NCBI RefSeq assembly: GCF_017427025.1 | Contig: NZ_JAFLNG010000006.1 | Span: 1-36,239 of the forward strand | Direction of reading: 5' to 3' | Length of the DNA stretch: 36,239 nt | Source of the DNA: Streptomyces sp. FH025 | Lineage (GTDB): Bacteria > Actinomycetota > Actinomycetes > Streptomycetales > Streptomycetaceae | Shown: positions 26,704 to 36,239 of the stretch, in pieces | Layout: each line of letters begins with the position of its first letter | Numbering within the stretch: position 1 is the stretch's first letter | Notes under the pieces: generated by a model | Told to the model about the DNA's origin: nothing | Database searches by the model: none | The model's input: only the letters and a program-made list of their open reading frames with translations | Position numbers and translations under genes: made by a program

Positions 26704-26721
26704 GTTCACCTATTCAGGTCA
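26704..26721. promoter_or_regulatory. Candidate Fur-family operator at the repressor start
   Basis: The plus strand reads TTCACCTATTCAGGTCAA: 7-bp arms with one mismatch around four bases, in an AT-richer patch. It overlaps the leader of the Fur-family gene, fitting autoregulation. It is not a canonical 19-bp iron box. Confidence 0.45.
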
Positions 26722-26796
26722 ATGGGAAGACCGGAGTTTATCAATTCGCATCCGGTGTCGTCCGGTTCCCGATCGGATATGGGATTGGTGTCTTTC

Positions 26797-26824
26797 TTGA
26801 CTTGGATTGTGTCCACCGTAGGAT
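26797..26824 (+). promoter_or_regulatory. Probable katG promoter
   Basis: TTGACT (26797-26802) and TAGGAT (26819-26824) are separated by 16 bp, a good match to the vegetative sigma HrdB-type consensus. They lie in the only AT-rich stretch of the katG upstream region, 94 bp before the start codon. Confidence 0.65.
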
Positions 26825-26847
26825 CGGCCCCGGCGCTAGCCTGGGAA

Positions 26848-26874
26848 GCAGTAGGCGCAGTAGGTGCCGTAGGT
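26848..26874. repeat. Three tandem 9-bp copies in the katG leader
   Basis: GCAGTAGGC, GCAGTAGGT and GCCGTAGGT follow one another between the promoter and the katG ribosome binding site. Confidence 0.8.
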
Positions 26875-26906
26875 AGCAGATGAAGACACCGTGATCCGCC
26901 TTGTAG

Positions 26907-29135
<2,229 letters not shown>

Positions 29136-29146
29136 TCCTCGTCGTT

Positions 29147-29192
29147 CACGAGCGGGAGCCCAGGGGCCTCGACCCCCGGGCTCCCGCTCGTG
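29147..29192 (+). terminator. Hairpin terminator after katG
   Basis: Arms 29147-29166 and 29173-29192 pair over 20 positions with one mismatch (CACGAGCGGGAGCCC and its complement) around a six-base loop. It lies 11 bases after the katG stop and just before the convergent regulator remnant. Confidence 0.88.
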
Positions 29193-29194
29193 CG

Positions 29195-29667
29195 TCAGCG
29201 GGCGGCCTCCGGCACGGAGCCCACGCTGACCAGCCCGGTCTCGTACGCGGCGACCACCACCTGGGCCCGGTCCCGCAGTCCCAACTTGCCCAGGATCCGG
29301 GCCACATGGGTCTTCACCGTCGCCTCGGACAGGTGCAGCCGGGCGGCCAGCTCGGCGTTGCTCAGGCCCCGTGCGAGCAGCGCCATCACCTCCAGCTCGC
29401 GCGGGGTGAGCGTGGCCAGCTCGCGGTGCGGGGCGGCGGCGCCGACGGGTCGGCGAGGATCCGGCGGGTGGCCTCCAGCCCGTCCAGGCCGGGCATCCGG
29501 ATGTCCATCAGCACGACCTCCGGCGCGGTGCGGCGGACGGCGGCGACGGCCTGCTCGCCGTCCTCGGCCTCGGCGACCACCTCGATCCCCTCGGACTCCA
29601 GGATCAGCCGGAACCCGGTCCGGACCAGGGCCTGGTCGTCGGCGACCACCACGCGCAGCGCGCTCAT
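29195..29667 (-). pseudogene. NarL-family response regulator broken by an internal deletion
   Basis: The 5' part starts at the ATG at 29667 and encodes a normal receiver start: [37 protein letters not shown] with the phosphorylated aspartate, then ATRRILADP. The frame then reads [10 protein letters not shown] and stops soon after. In another frame the DNA encodes [34 protein letters not shown] and a complete LuxR-type helix-turn-helix ([18 protein letters not shown]). The two pieces total about 157 codons against about 215-220 in the family, so some 60 codons (receiver beta-4 to alpha-5, including the conserved Thr/Ser and Lys) are missing and the frame is shifted. The start overlaps the stop of the upstream kinase (ATGA), the normal kinase-regulator coupling. 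A sequencing slip would not remove 60 codons, so a true deletion is likely. Confidence 0.85.
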
Positions 29668-30905
29668 GAACTCTCCAGCGGGATCTGGGCCGTGACGCGG
29701 TAGCCGCCGCGGGGCCGGGGGCCGGTGTGCAGGGTGCCGCCGTAGACGGCGAGGCGTTCGCGCAGGCCGAGCAGGCCGCGCCCGTTGCCGGTGGAGGCGG
29801 CGCCGGTGGGGCGGCCGCCGGTGTCGGCGACCTCCACCCGCAGGCGGTCGGGGGTGTACTCGACGGTCACCGTGGCGTCGGCGCCGCCCGCGTGCTTGAC
29901 GGTGTTGGTGAGGGCCTCCTGGACGACCCGGTAGGCGGCGAGTTCGACCCCGGGCGGGACGGCCCGGCGCTCGCCGCGCACGGTCAGCTCCACCGGCAGC
30001 CCGGCCTGCCGGACGCCCTCGACCAGGGCGTCGAGCCGGCCGAGGCCGGGCTGCGGGCTGAGGTCGGCGGCCCCGGCGAGGTCGTCACCGGGGCCCGCGT
30101 CGATCGTCAACAGGCCCATCACGTGCCGCAGTTCGGTCATCGCGGCGCGCCCACCCGCCTCCACCGCGGCCATCGCCTCGCGGGCCTTGTCCGGGGCGGT
30201 GTCCAGGATCTTGCGGGCGGCCCCGGCCTGGATCGTCATCATGCTCACGTTGTGCGTCACCACATCGTGCAACTCCCGGGCGATGCGGGCCCGTTCGTGT
30301 TCCACCGCGAGTCGCAGCGCGGCCAGTTGCCCGCGTTCCAGGGCGGACAGCCGCTCCCGGCCCTCGTCCACCCGGCGGCGCCACATCCGCAGCTCGTACG
30401 CGACCGTGAGCACCGGCACCAGGACGAGGACGGCCATCACCCCGTTGGGGAAGTGCGGCAGCTTGGCGTCGTCGAAGAGCACCACCAGCGCGGCGGTCGC
30501 GGCCGGCAGGCTCAGCAGGACGGCCTTCGGGCGGCGCCCGTACGCGGCCGCGCTGTAGGCGGCGACGATCACCGCCACGCCCGCCGAGTACGCGATGTCC
30601 TGCGACTGGTGCCGGACCAGCAGCGCGGCCGGCAGCACCGCCCACAGCACCGCCAGCGGGTAGCGGCGGCGCAGCACCAGTGGCAGCGGGACGAGCGGCA
30701 CCAGCAGCAACAGCCCGTTCCAGGTGGGGTCGCGCAGGTCGCCCGCGATGGTGGCGTAGCGGCCGGAGGTCAGGGCGAGGAAGAGGGCCAGGGCCGCGTC
30801 GAAGGCCTGGCCGCGCCTGGTCGGCCGGGGCGGGGGAGCCGCGCCCGGCGCCTCGGCCGGGCGGGCCGCCGCGCGCAGCCACCGCACCGTCGGATGGTTG
30901 ATCAC
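29664..30905 (-). CDS. NarL-type membrane sensor histidine kinase
   Basis: A protein of about 413 residues with four to five N-terminal membrane spans (about 35-165: [68 protein letters not shown]). A HisKA_3 domain follows with [18 protein letters not shown] (phosphorylated His), then a HATPase_c domain with [23 protein letters not shown] and [11 protein letters not shown]. The start is uncertain: the GTG at 30905 gives [10 protein letters not shown] and no Shine-Dalgarno is seen, though leaderless translation is possible. It is divergent from the MacB-like exporter at 31113-34183, a common arrangement in which the pair senses a membrane stress or peptide and induces the exporter. Its regulator is broken, so the circuit may be dead or rewired. 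Confidence 0.85.
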   Translation of the reverse strand: MINHPTVRWLRAAARPAEAPGAAPPPRPTRRGQAFDAALALFLALTSGRYATIAGDLRDPTWNGLLLLVPLVPLPLVLRRRYPLAVLWAVLPAALLVRHQSQDIAYSAGVAVIVAAYSAAAYGRRPKAVLLSLPAATAALVVLFDDAKLPHFPNGVMAVLVLVPVLTVAYELRMWRRRVDEGRERLSALERGQLAALRLAVEHERARIARELHDVVTHNVSMMTIQAGAARKILDTAPDKAREAMAAVEAGGRAAMTELRHVMGLLTIDAGPGDDLAGAADLSPQPGLGRLDALVEGVRQAGLPVELTVRGERRAVPPGVELAAYRVVQEALTNTVKHAGGADATVTVEYTPDRLRVEVADTGGRPTGAASTGNGRGLLGLRERLAVYGGTLHTGPRPRGGYRVTAQIPLESS

Positions 30906-31112
30906 CGGGACATTCTGGTGCCCGGCCGCCGCTCGGGACAGCCCGGCGGCAGGCGGTGGCCCGTACACCGGGCGACTACACCGGAAGGATGACGCCGCGC
31001 CGGGTCCGCCGGAGGCGGTACCGGACGTGCCGCCGTCGGCGGACGCGGGCACGCCCCGCCCGTCCGTACCTTCGTCCTCGTCACCAGGCAGGACACGACG
31101 AGGAGCGGGGAC

Positions 31113-31808
31113 ATGAGCGGCGATCCGGTGATCGAGCTGAGCGGTGTGAGCCGAAGCTACGAGGGCGCGCGGGCGGCCCTGGACGGGGTGACGCTGAGGG
31201 TGCGGGAGGGGGAGTCGGTGGCGGTGCTCGGCCCCTCGGGCAGCGGGAAGTCCACCCTGCTGAACCTGGTGGCCGGGCTGGACCGGCCGAGCTCCGGGAC
31301 GGTCACCGTGGCCGGGACGCGGGTGGACCGGCTGAACGAGAAGGGCTCGGCCCGCTACCGGCGCGGCACGATCGGCATGGTGTTCCAGTTCTTCAACCTA
31401 CTGGACGACCTCACCGTGGCCGACAACGTGGTGCTGGCCGGCGAGCTGGCCGGCGTCCCGCGCGCCGAGGCCCGGAGGCGGGCGGCCGAGCTGCTGGAGG
31501 CGCTCGGCATCGACCGGCACGCCCGCGCCCACCCGGGCCGGCTCTCCGGCGGCGAGCGCCAACGCGTCGCCGTGGCGCGGGCGTTGATGAACCGGCCGAC
31601 CCTGCTGCTGGCCGACGAGCCGACCGGCGCACTGGACTCGGCCTCCGGCGAGGACGTCAAGGAGCTGTTCCGCGAGCTGCACGAGGACGGTCAGACCATC
31701 CTCCTCGTCACCCACGACCTGAGCCTCGCCGAGGACTGCGCCACCCGCACGGTCCGGATGCGGGACGGCCGGGTCGAGTCGGACACGGCGGCGGAGGTGG
31801 CGGCATGA
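31113..31808 (+). CDS. MacB/LolD-type ABC transporter ATP-binding protein
   Basis: A 231-residue ATPase of the MacB/LolD/FtsE class. It has Walker A GPSGSGKSTLL (about 43-53), Q-loop MVFQFFNLLDDLT (a class-specific sequence), signature LSGGERQRVAVARAL, Walker B LLLADEPTGALDS and H-loop LLVTHDLSLAEDC. The ATG at 31113 has GAGGAG upstream. Its stop overlaps the start of the FtsX-like permease (ATGA), so the two are translationally coupled. Transporters of this class move lipoproteins, peptides or other membrane-active molecules by mechanotransmission rather than ordinary channel transport. Confidence 0.94.
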   Translation: MSGDPVIELSGVSRSYEGARAALDGVTLRVREGESVAVLGPSGSGKSTLLNLVAGLDRPSSGTVTVAGTRVDRLNEKGSARYRRGTIGMVFQFFNLLDDLTVADNVVLAGELAGVPRAEARRRAAELLEALGIDRHARAHPGRLSGGERQRVAVARALMNRPTLLLADEPTGALDSASGEDVKELFRELHEDGQTILLVTHDLSLAEDCATRTVRMRDGRVESDTAAEVAA

Positions 31809-34183
31809 CCGCGCTGAGCCGTGTCGTACGGGCCGGTGTGCGCAGGCGGCGGACGCAGTCGGTCGCGATCGGGCTGGCCGCGATGGTGGCCACCACCTGC
31901 TCCGTCCTCGGCGGCTCCCTGCTGGTCGCCTCCCAGGCCCCCTTCGACCGGGCCTTCGACGGCCAGCACGGCGCGCACCTCACCGCGAGGTACGACGGCG
32001 CGCGGGCGGGCGCCGACCAGCTCGCCGCCACCGCGCACGCCCCCGGCGTGACGGCCGCGGCCGGGCCCTTCCGCATCGTCACCGTCGACCCCGAGCCGGG
32101 CCCCGGCGCTTCCGTCCCGGCTGGGGTCACCATGTCGCCGATGACCGTGGCCGGCCGCGCCTCGGCGGCCGCCGGCGTCGACAACATCACACTGGACCAG
32201 GGGAGTTGGCCTACGAGCCCGGACGAGGTGGTGCTCGACACGAGGTACGGGAACCCGGGCGTGCCGATCGGCGGCACCCTGCGCCTGCCCGGCCTGCCGG
32301 GAACGCCCACGCTGAAGGTCGTCGGCCTCGCCCGGTCCGTCAGCCGTACCGCCGACGCCTGGGTGACACCCGACGCCGTCCCCGCCCTCACCGCGCCCGG
32401 CGCCACTCCCGGCTACGAGATGTTTTACCGCTTCGCGAACGCGGGCACCGCCGCCGCGATGGACGCCGACCGCTCCGCCGTGGCCTCCGCCGCGCCCGCC
32501 GGGGCGCTCACCGGCGCCCAGTCCTGGCTCACCGCCAAGCAGGGCTCGGACCGCAACACCGCGCTGTTCCTGCCCTTCATGGTCGCCTTCGGCCTGCTCG
32601 GCATGGCGATGTCGGTCCTGGTGGCGGGCAACGTGGTGGCCGGCGCGGTCGGTACCGCCACCCGGCGGATCGGCGTGCTCAAGGCACTCGGCTGCACCCC
32701 CGCCCAGGTGGTGCGGGCGTACGTCGCCCAGGCGCTGATCCCGGCCGCCGTCGGCACCCTGCTCGGGGTGGTCGCGGGCAACCTGCTGACCGTCCCGGTG
32801 CTCGCCACCGCCGGCCGGCTGTACGGCACCGACGCCTCCGGCATCGCCCCCTGGGTGGACGTCGCGGTCGCGGGCGGCACCCTGGCCGCCGTCGCACTGG
32901 TCGCCTGGGCGGCCGCCGCCCGCGCCGGACGGCTGCGCACGGTGGACGCCCTGGCCGTCGGCCGTACGGCGGGCGGCACCCGGCGGGACGCCCTGGCCGC
33001 CCGCGCCGCCGCGCTGGCCGCCCGGCTGCCGCTGCCCCGGCCGCTCAGCCTCGGCCTCGCCCAGCCCTTCGCCCGCCCGGCCCGGGCCGCCGGGGTGCTC
33101 GCGGCCGTGCTCTTCGGCACGGCGGCCACCGTCTTCGCGGTCGGCATGGGCGGGACGATGACCTGGGTGCAGGAGGCGAAGAACCACGCCGCCGCGGACG
33201 TCCTCGTGGAGCCCGAGCGGCCGGTCGGCCCGCCCGGGGCGGCACCCGTCAGGCCGGTCGCGGCCGACCCGGCCGCCGTCGCCGCCGCCCTGGCCGCCCA
33301 GCCGGGCACCGCCGGCTACTACGGCATGGGCGTCGAGGACGTCACCGTCGCCGGAGTCGCCGGAAGCACCACGGTGACCGCCTTCACCGGGGACAGCGGC
33401 TGGGCCGGCTACCGGATGGTCTCCGGGCGCTGGTACCAGGGCCCGGGCGAGGCCGTAGCCCCCAGCACCTTCCTCACCGAGGCCTCGGTGAAGCTCGGCG
33501 ACCAGGTGACCTTCACCGACCACGGCCGGACGGTCACCCTCCGGATCGTCGGCGAGGTCTTCGACCCGCACGTGCAGACCAACGAGCTGTTCACCGACGC
33601 CGGCACCTTCGCGGCAAGGACGGCCCCGAAGCCCGACTCCTGGTTCGTCAAGCTCGAGCCCGGCACCGACGCCTCCGCCTACGCGACCGCCCTCGGCGCC
33701 GCGCTCGGTCCGGTGCACATGACCGCCGAGGCCGGAACGGCGCGCCACTCCGCCGACTCGATCGTCGCGCTGAACTCGCTCACCGCCACGCTCACCCTGC
33801 TGCTGGTCGTGGTCGCCGGGCTCGGGGTGTTCAACACCGTCGTCCTGGAGATCCGCGAGCGCACCCGGGACATGGGCGTCACCAAGGCGCTCGGCATGAC
33901 CCCGGCGCAGACCGTCGGTGTGGTGCTCGCCTCGGTGCTCCTGACCGGCGCGGCCGGCGGCGCGATCGGCCTGCCGCTGGGGCTGCTGCTGCACGGCTGG
34001 ACGGTGCCTGCGATGGGCCACAGTGCCGGACTGGACTTCCCGGCCGCCGCGCTGGACGTCTTCGGCACGCCGGCGCTGGTGCTGCTTGTGCTCGGCGGCG
34101 TGGTGCTCGCCCTGCTCGGTGCCCTGCTGCCCGCCGTACGGGCGGCGCGGGCGCGGACGGTGGACGCGCTGCGCGCGGAGTGA
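31805..34183 (+). CDS. FtsX-family ABC transporter permease
   Basis: A 792-residue permease with two FtsX repeats. An N-terminal span (QSVAIGLAAMVATTCSVLGGSLLVA) is followed by an external domain of about 200 residues. The first FtsX block follows (about 255-370: FLPFMVAFGLLGMAMSVLVAG, RRIGVLKALGCTPAQVV, LIPAAVGTLLGVVAGNLL). A middle span (AAGVLAAVLFGTAATVFAVGMG) leads to a second external domain, and a second FtsX block ends the protein (LTATLTLLLVVVAGLGVFNTV, RTRDMGVTKALGMTPAQTV, ALVLLVLGGVVLALLGALLP). The ATG at 31805 overlaps the ATPase stop. Together they form an ABC exporter or remodeler resembling Bce/MacB systems of actinomycetes. No periplasmic adaptor gene is adjacent. Confidence 0.92.
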   Translation: MTALSRVVRAGVRRRRTQSVAIGLAAMVATTCSVLGGSLLVASQAPFDRAFDGQHGAHLTARYDGARAGADQLAATAHAPGVTAAAGPFRIVTVDPEPGPGASVPAGVTMSPMTVAGRASAAAGVDNITLDQGSWPTSPDEVVLDTRYGNPGVPIGGTLRLPGLPGTPTLKVVGLARSVSRTADAWVTPDAVPALTAPGATPGYEMFYRFANAGTAAAMDADRSAVASAAPAGALTGAQSWLTAKQGSDRNTALFLPFMVAFGLLGMAMSVLVAGNVVAGAVGTATRRIGVLKALGCTPAQVVRAYVAQALIPAAVGTLLGVVAGNLLTVPVLATAGRLYGTDASGIAPWVDVAVAGGTLAAVALVAWAAAARAGRLRTVDALAVGRTAGGTRRDALAARAAALAARLPLPRPLSLGLAQPFARPARAAGVLAAVLFGTAATVFAVGMGGTMTWVQEAKNHAAADVLVEPERPVGPPGAAPVRPVAADPAAVAAALAAQPGTAGYYGMGVEDVTVAGVAGSTTVTAFTGDSGWAGYRMVSGRWYQGPGEAVAPSTFLTEASVKLGDQVTFTDHGRTVTLRIVGEVFDPHVQTNELFTDAGTFAARTAPKPDSWFVKLEPGTDASAYATALGAALGPVHMTAEAGTARHSADSIVALNSLTATLTLLLVVVAGLGVFNTVVLEIRERTRDMGVTKALGMTPAQTVGVVLASVLLTGAAGGAIGLPLGLLLHGWTVPAMGHSAGLDFPAAALDVFGTPALVLLVLGGVVLALLGALLPAVRAARARTVDALRAE

Positions 34184-34511
34184 CGGGGGAGCGACGGGCC
34201 GTACCGGTTCGGGCGAGTTCTTTGGTCCAGACCATTTCGAGAGCGGCTGTTCGCATGCGGTCGAACGGGGCGGGATTCGGCCGCGAACGGCCGGAAACTA
34301 TTCGTTCGGCCTGAACCCACCGTGTCCACTCCGGACACATGCGCCACAAACCGACCATATCCGGACCGGCAGTTGAGGCTGAATCAGGTCGTAAGGGGGG
34401 ATTCGGGAATCGGTAAAGCCATTGCTAACGGATCTTCATTGCTGACATATTTCACGCGGCCCGGCCAGCAGTTCGTTCAGCACCTTCCGTTTCGCAGAGG
34501 GAGACACCTGT
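34184..34511. other. 328-base AT-richer intergenic region before the secreted protein gene
   Basis: Its base composition is clearly less GC-rich than the flanking genes, and no convincing gene is present. A possible promoter is TTGCTA (near 34423) and CATATT (near 34446) about 18 bp apart, some 60 bp before the start at 34512. No hairpin terminator was recognised after the permease. Confidence 0.45.
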
Positions 34512-35021
34512 ATGAGCACCACCGTCAAGTTCGCCAAGGCGGCCCGGGCGGCCGTCGTGACGCTCGCCGTCGCCGCTCCGCTCGTCCTCGCGGGTCAGGC
34601 CAGTGCCGCCGTTCCCATCTCCAACAACTGTGGATGGCAGTCGAGTTCGGACTGCAGCAACGGAGACAACGTCCTGATCATCTCCTACAACTCGAACGGC
34701 GGCGACGGGGGCAACTACAGTTCCTCGGCCAAGTTCTTCGGCAACGTCCCGGACTACGCCGGGGACACCATCTACAGCGGCATGACGGTCACGGACTACC
34801 GCTACGTGTTCTCGGGTGGGAACGGCAGCGGGAACGGGGTGGCCGTGAAGAACAACGCTGCCGCCGCGAAGGGCTGCCCGAGCACGGTGAACTACCGCAT
34901 CTACTACAACTCCAACTACGGCGGCCACTCGCAGCTGATCCCGGGGAGCTGGGGCTGCTACGCCGGGACGAACCTGGACTCGACGCTGAAGAACAACAAC
35001 GCCTCCCAGCACTGGGGCTGA
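34512..35021 (+). CDS. Secreted small protein, probable peptidase inhibitor I36-like
   Basis: A 169-residue exported protein. A Sec signal peptide is clear: basic KFAKAARAA, hydrophobic AVVTLAVAAPLVLAG, and an AxA-type cleavage site near QASAA (about residue 33). The mature part is rich in Asn, Ser, Gly and Tyr with five cysteines. It shows I36-family words: GNVPDYAG, GNGVAVKNNAAAA, and in the second half YRIYYNSNYGGHSQLIP..WGCYAG..LKNNNAS. Proteins of this fold (Streptomyces metalloproteinase inhibitor and relatives, crystallin-like) bind extracellular proteases. The two halves each end in KNN-Ala/Asn, hinting at an internal duplication. The ATG at 34512 has GGGAG nine bases upstream. A hairpin follows. 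Inhibitor activity is inferred. Confidence 0.75.
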   Translation: MSTTVKFAKAARAAVVTLAVAAPLVLAGQASAAVPISNNCGWQSSSDCSNGDNVLIISYNSNGGDGGNYSSSAKFFGNVPDYAGDTIYSGMTVTDYRYVFSGGNGSGNGVAVKNNAAAAKGCPSTVNYRIYYNSNYGGHSQLIPGSWGCYAGTNLDSTLKNNNASQHWG

Positions 35022-35039
35022 CCGGCCCGAGTACCACCC

Positions 35040-35084
35040 ACTCCGCCCGGTCCTGGGCCGTTCCGGCCCGGGGCCGGGCGGAGT
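35040..35084 (+). terminator. Hairpin terminator after the secreted protein gene
   Basis: Arms 35040-35050 (ACTCCGCCCGG) and 35074-35084 are a perfect 11-bp pair. The inner bases (CCTGGGCCG / CGGCCCGGG) continue the stem with a bulge to a short loop. It ends shortly before the lipoprotein ribosome binding site. Confidence 0.75.
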
Positions 35085-35106
35085 ACGTCTCCGAGGAAGT
35101 GATGCA

Positions 35107-36060
35107 GTGACCGGTGTCCCGCGCCGCCCGCGTTCCCGTCAGTACCGCAGGACCGCCACGGCGCTCCTGCTCGCAGGCTGCACCCTGCTGGGGGCCGCCG
35201 CCTGCTCGGACTCGTCCAAGCCCGCGCCCGGCGCGCACGGCGCGGGCACCGGCTCTCCGCCGCCGACCACGCCGCAGACCGGACTCGCCGCGGGGCTCAA
35301 ACTCCCGCTCTCCGCCTACATGGAGACCTACGAGGACAACCGGACCATCGAACGGGCCGCGGACAGGCTGACGCACGACTGCATGGCGCGGTTCGGCTTC
35401 ACCTACAACGCGCCCGAGCGCACCGTGAACCCGGCGAGCATCTGGGACAACACCAACATGGCCCGCCGGTACGGGCTCACCGACCGGTCCCAGGTGGAGA
35501 GGTACGGCTACGACCTCCCGGACGAGGGCTGGAGCCCGCCGCCCATCCCGAAGATGTCGGCCGAGGAACTCGTCATGCTCACCGGGCGCACCGAGCCGAA
35601 GCCGGACGCCCCCGAGGTGTCAACGACCCAGAACGGCACGGCGGTTCCCCGTGGCGGCTGCATGGGAGAGAGCCTGGACAAGGTCGGTGGGCAGCTCGAC
35701 ACCTCCGTGCCGGACCGGCTGGACGCCGAGAGCTTCGACACCGCCAAGGCCGACGACCGGGTCCAGCAGGTCATCCAGCAGTGGTCCGGGTGCATGGCGG
35801 AGAAGGGCTACCAGGTCGCCCTGCCGGCGGACGCCTTCAAGCTGGCGCCCCGGGCGACCGGCAGCGGCCCGAGCAAGGAGGAGATCGCCGTCGCCACCGC
35901 GGACCTCGACTGCAAGGAGAGGACCGGCCTGGTCAAGGTCTGGTTCGACGTCGAGAGCGAGGTCCAGCGCAAGCAGATCGAGGAGAACCAGCTCGCGCTG
36001 AACCAGACCCGCGAGCGGATCACCGCTGCCGTGAAGTCGGCTGCCTCAGCGACCAGCTGA
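35107..36060 (+). CDS. Putative lipoprotein of unknown function
   Basis: A 317-residue protein with a basic N terminus (RRPRSRQYRR) and a hydrophobic stretch leading to LLGAAACSDSS. Cys33 is the probable lipid-attached residue, although LLAGC (Cys25) also fits a lipobox. A Pro/Gly/Thr linker follows. The mature domain has repeated 'CMxxxGF/Y' words: LTHDCMARFGFTY and WSGCMAEKGYQV, plus GGCMGES and ADLDCKERTGLVKVWFDVE, so four cysteines sit in similar helical contexts, and it ends in a Gln/Glu-rich helix. I recognise the general type from streptomycete genomes but know no function. The GTG at 35107 has GAGGAA nine bases upstream. The gene downstream (from 36214) is on the same strand. Confidence 0.72.
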   Translation: MTGVPRRPRSRQYRRTATALLLAGCTLLGAAACSDSSKPAPGAHGAGTGSPPPTTPQTGLAAGLKLPLSAYMETYEDNRTIERAADRLTHDCMARFGFTYNAPERTVNPASIWDNTNMARRYGLTDRSQVERYGYDLPDEGWSPPPIPKMSAEELVMLTGRTEPKPDAPEVSTTQNGTAVPRGGCMGESLDKVGGQLDTSVPDRLDAESFDTAKADDRVQQVIQQWSGCMAEKGYQVALPADAFKLAPRATGSGPSKEEIAVATADLDCKERTGLVKVWFDVESEVQRKQIEENQLALNQTRERITAAVKSAASATS

Positions 36061-36213
36061 CGGGATCTCAGGGGGATCGGGCGTGGCGCGCCCGCCGGAC
36101 ACGCGTGGACACCGCCCGGTCCCCGAACACCCATCTCGATCCCGACCCGCACCACCCGGCCGGGTCCGGCGGCCGGTACGACCCAGTCGATCCATCTCAT
36201 CTGGAGAGATCAC

Positions 36214-36239
36214 ATGTCCCGCCGCATACGGCCGCGCCT
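36214..36239 (+). CDS. First codons of a gene cut by the window end
   Basis: An ATG at 36214 follows GGAGAG by about five bases and opens MSRRIRPR, a basic start as in exported or membrane proteins. Only eight codons are visible, so the product cannot be named. The 150 bases before it hold no other feature that I recognise. Confidence 0.5.

Noticed and set aside
30956-31804. N-terminal extension of the FtsX permease
   Set aside because: It runs out of frame through the ABC ATPase gene; the ATGA overlap at 31805 gives the true start.

Overview
The window is about 36 kb of very GC-rich DNA with the codon use, GAGGAG/AAGGAG ribosome binding sites and gene families of a filamentous actinomycete: an MmyB-type regulator, an Rrf2/MFS pair, Rv1733c-like and I36-like proteins, and NarL-type two-component systems. 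Streptomyces or Kitasatospora is the best guess; the genus cannot be fixed from the sequence alone. No tRNA, rRNA, CRISPR, insertion sequence or phage gene was seen.

Positions 1-24,460 look like a hypoxia/dormancy island. It carries a DevS/DosS-like GAF histidine kinase (827-2539), a close DevR/DosR-like response regulator (3133-3831), a flavin-binding PPOX protein, three universal stress proteins, two oleate hydratases, a CBS-BON protein and an Rv1733c-like membrane protein followed by an ABC exporter. It also holds two anaerobic energy modules. One is adhE-pflB-pflA (pyruvate to acetyl-CoA plus formate, then acetyl-CoA to ethanol). The other is an APC permease with arcA-arcB-arcC (arginine to ornithine, NH3, CO2 and ATP). 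Several families are those of the M. tuberculosis DosR regulon (USP, CBS, Rv1733c). A recurring 14-bp element close to GGGACCTTCGGCCC lies about 84-142 bp upstream of most transcription units here. It resembles the DosR box, so the island appears to carry its own sensor, regulator, operators and target genes.

The layout is modular. Oleate hydratase (-) is divergent from a USP (+) twice, and the two modules flank adhE-pflBA. Units are separated by unusually clean hairpin terminators (7627-7676, 13734-13812, 16927-17000, 24411-24454).

Positions 24,460-29,195 are a separate stress/efflux segment. An Rrf2 regulator and an MFS exporter share a near-identical 25-bp operator-like sequence at their starts. 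A Fur-family repressor is divergent from katG.

Positions 29,195-34,183 hold a NarL-type sensor kinase whose partner regulator is broken by an internal out-of-frame deletion, divergent from a MacB-like ABC ATPase and FtsX permease. Positions 34,184-36,239 hold a secreted I36-like small protein, a lipoprotein and the first codons of another gene.

Short tandem repeats with units of 9, 12, 15 or 18 bp occur at several gene boundaries and in leaders of the island and of katG.
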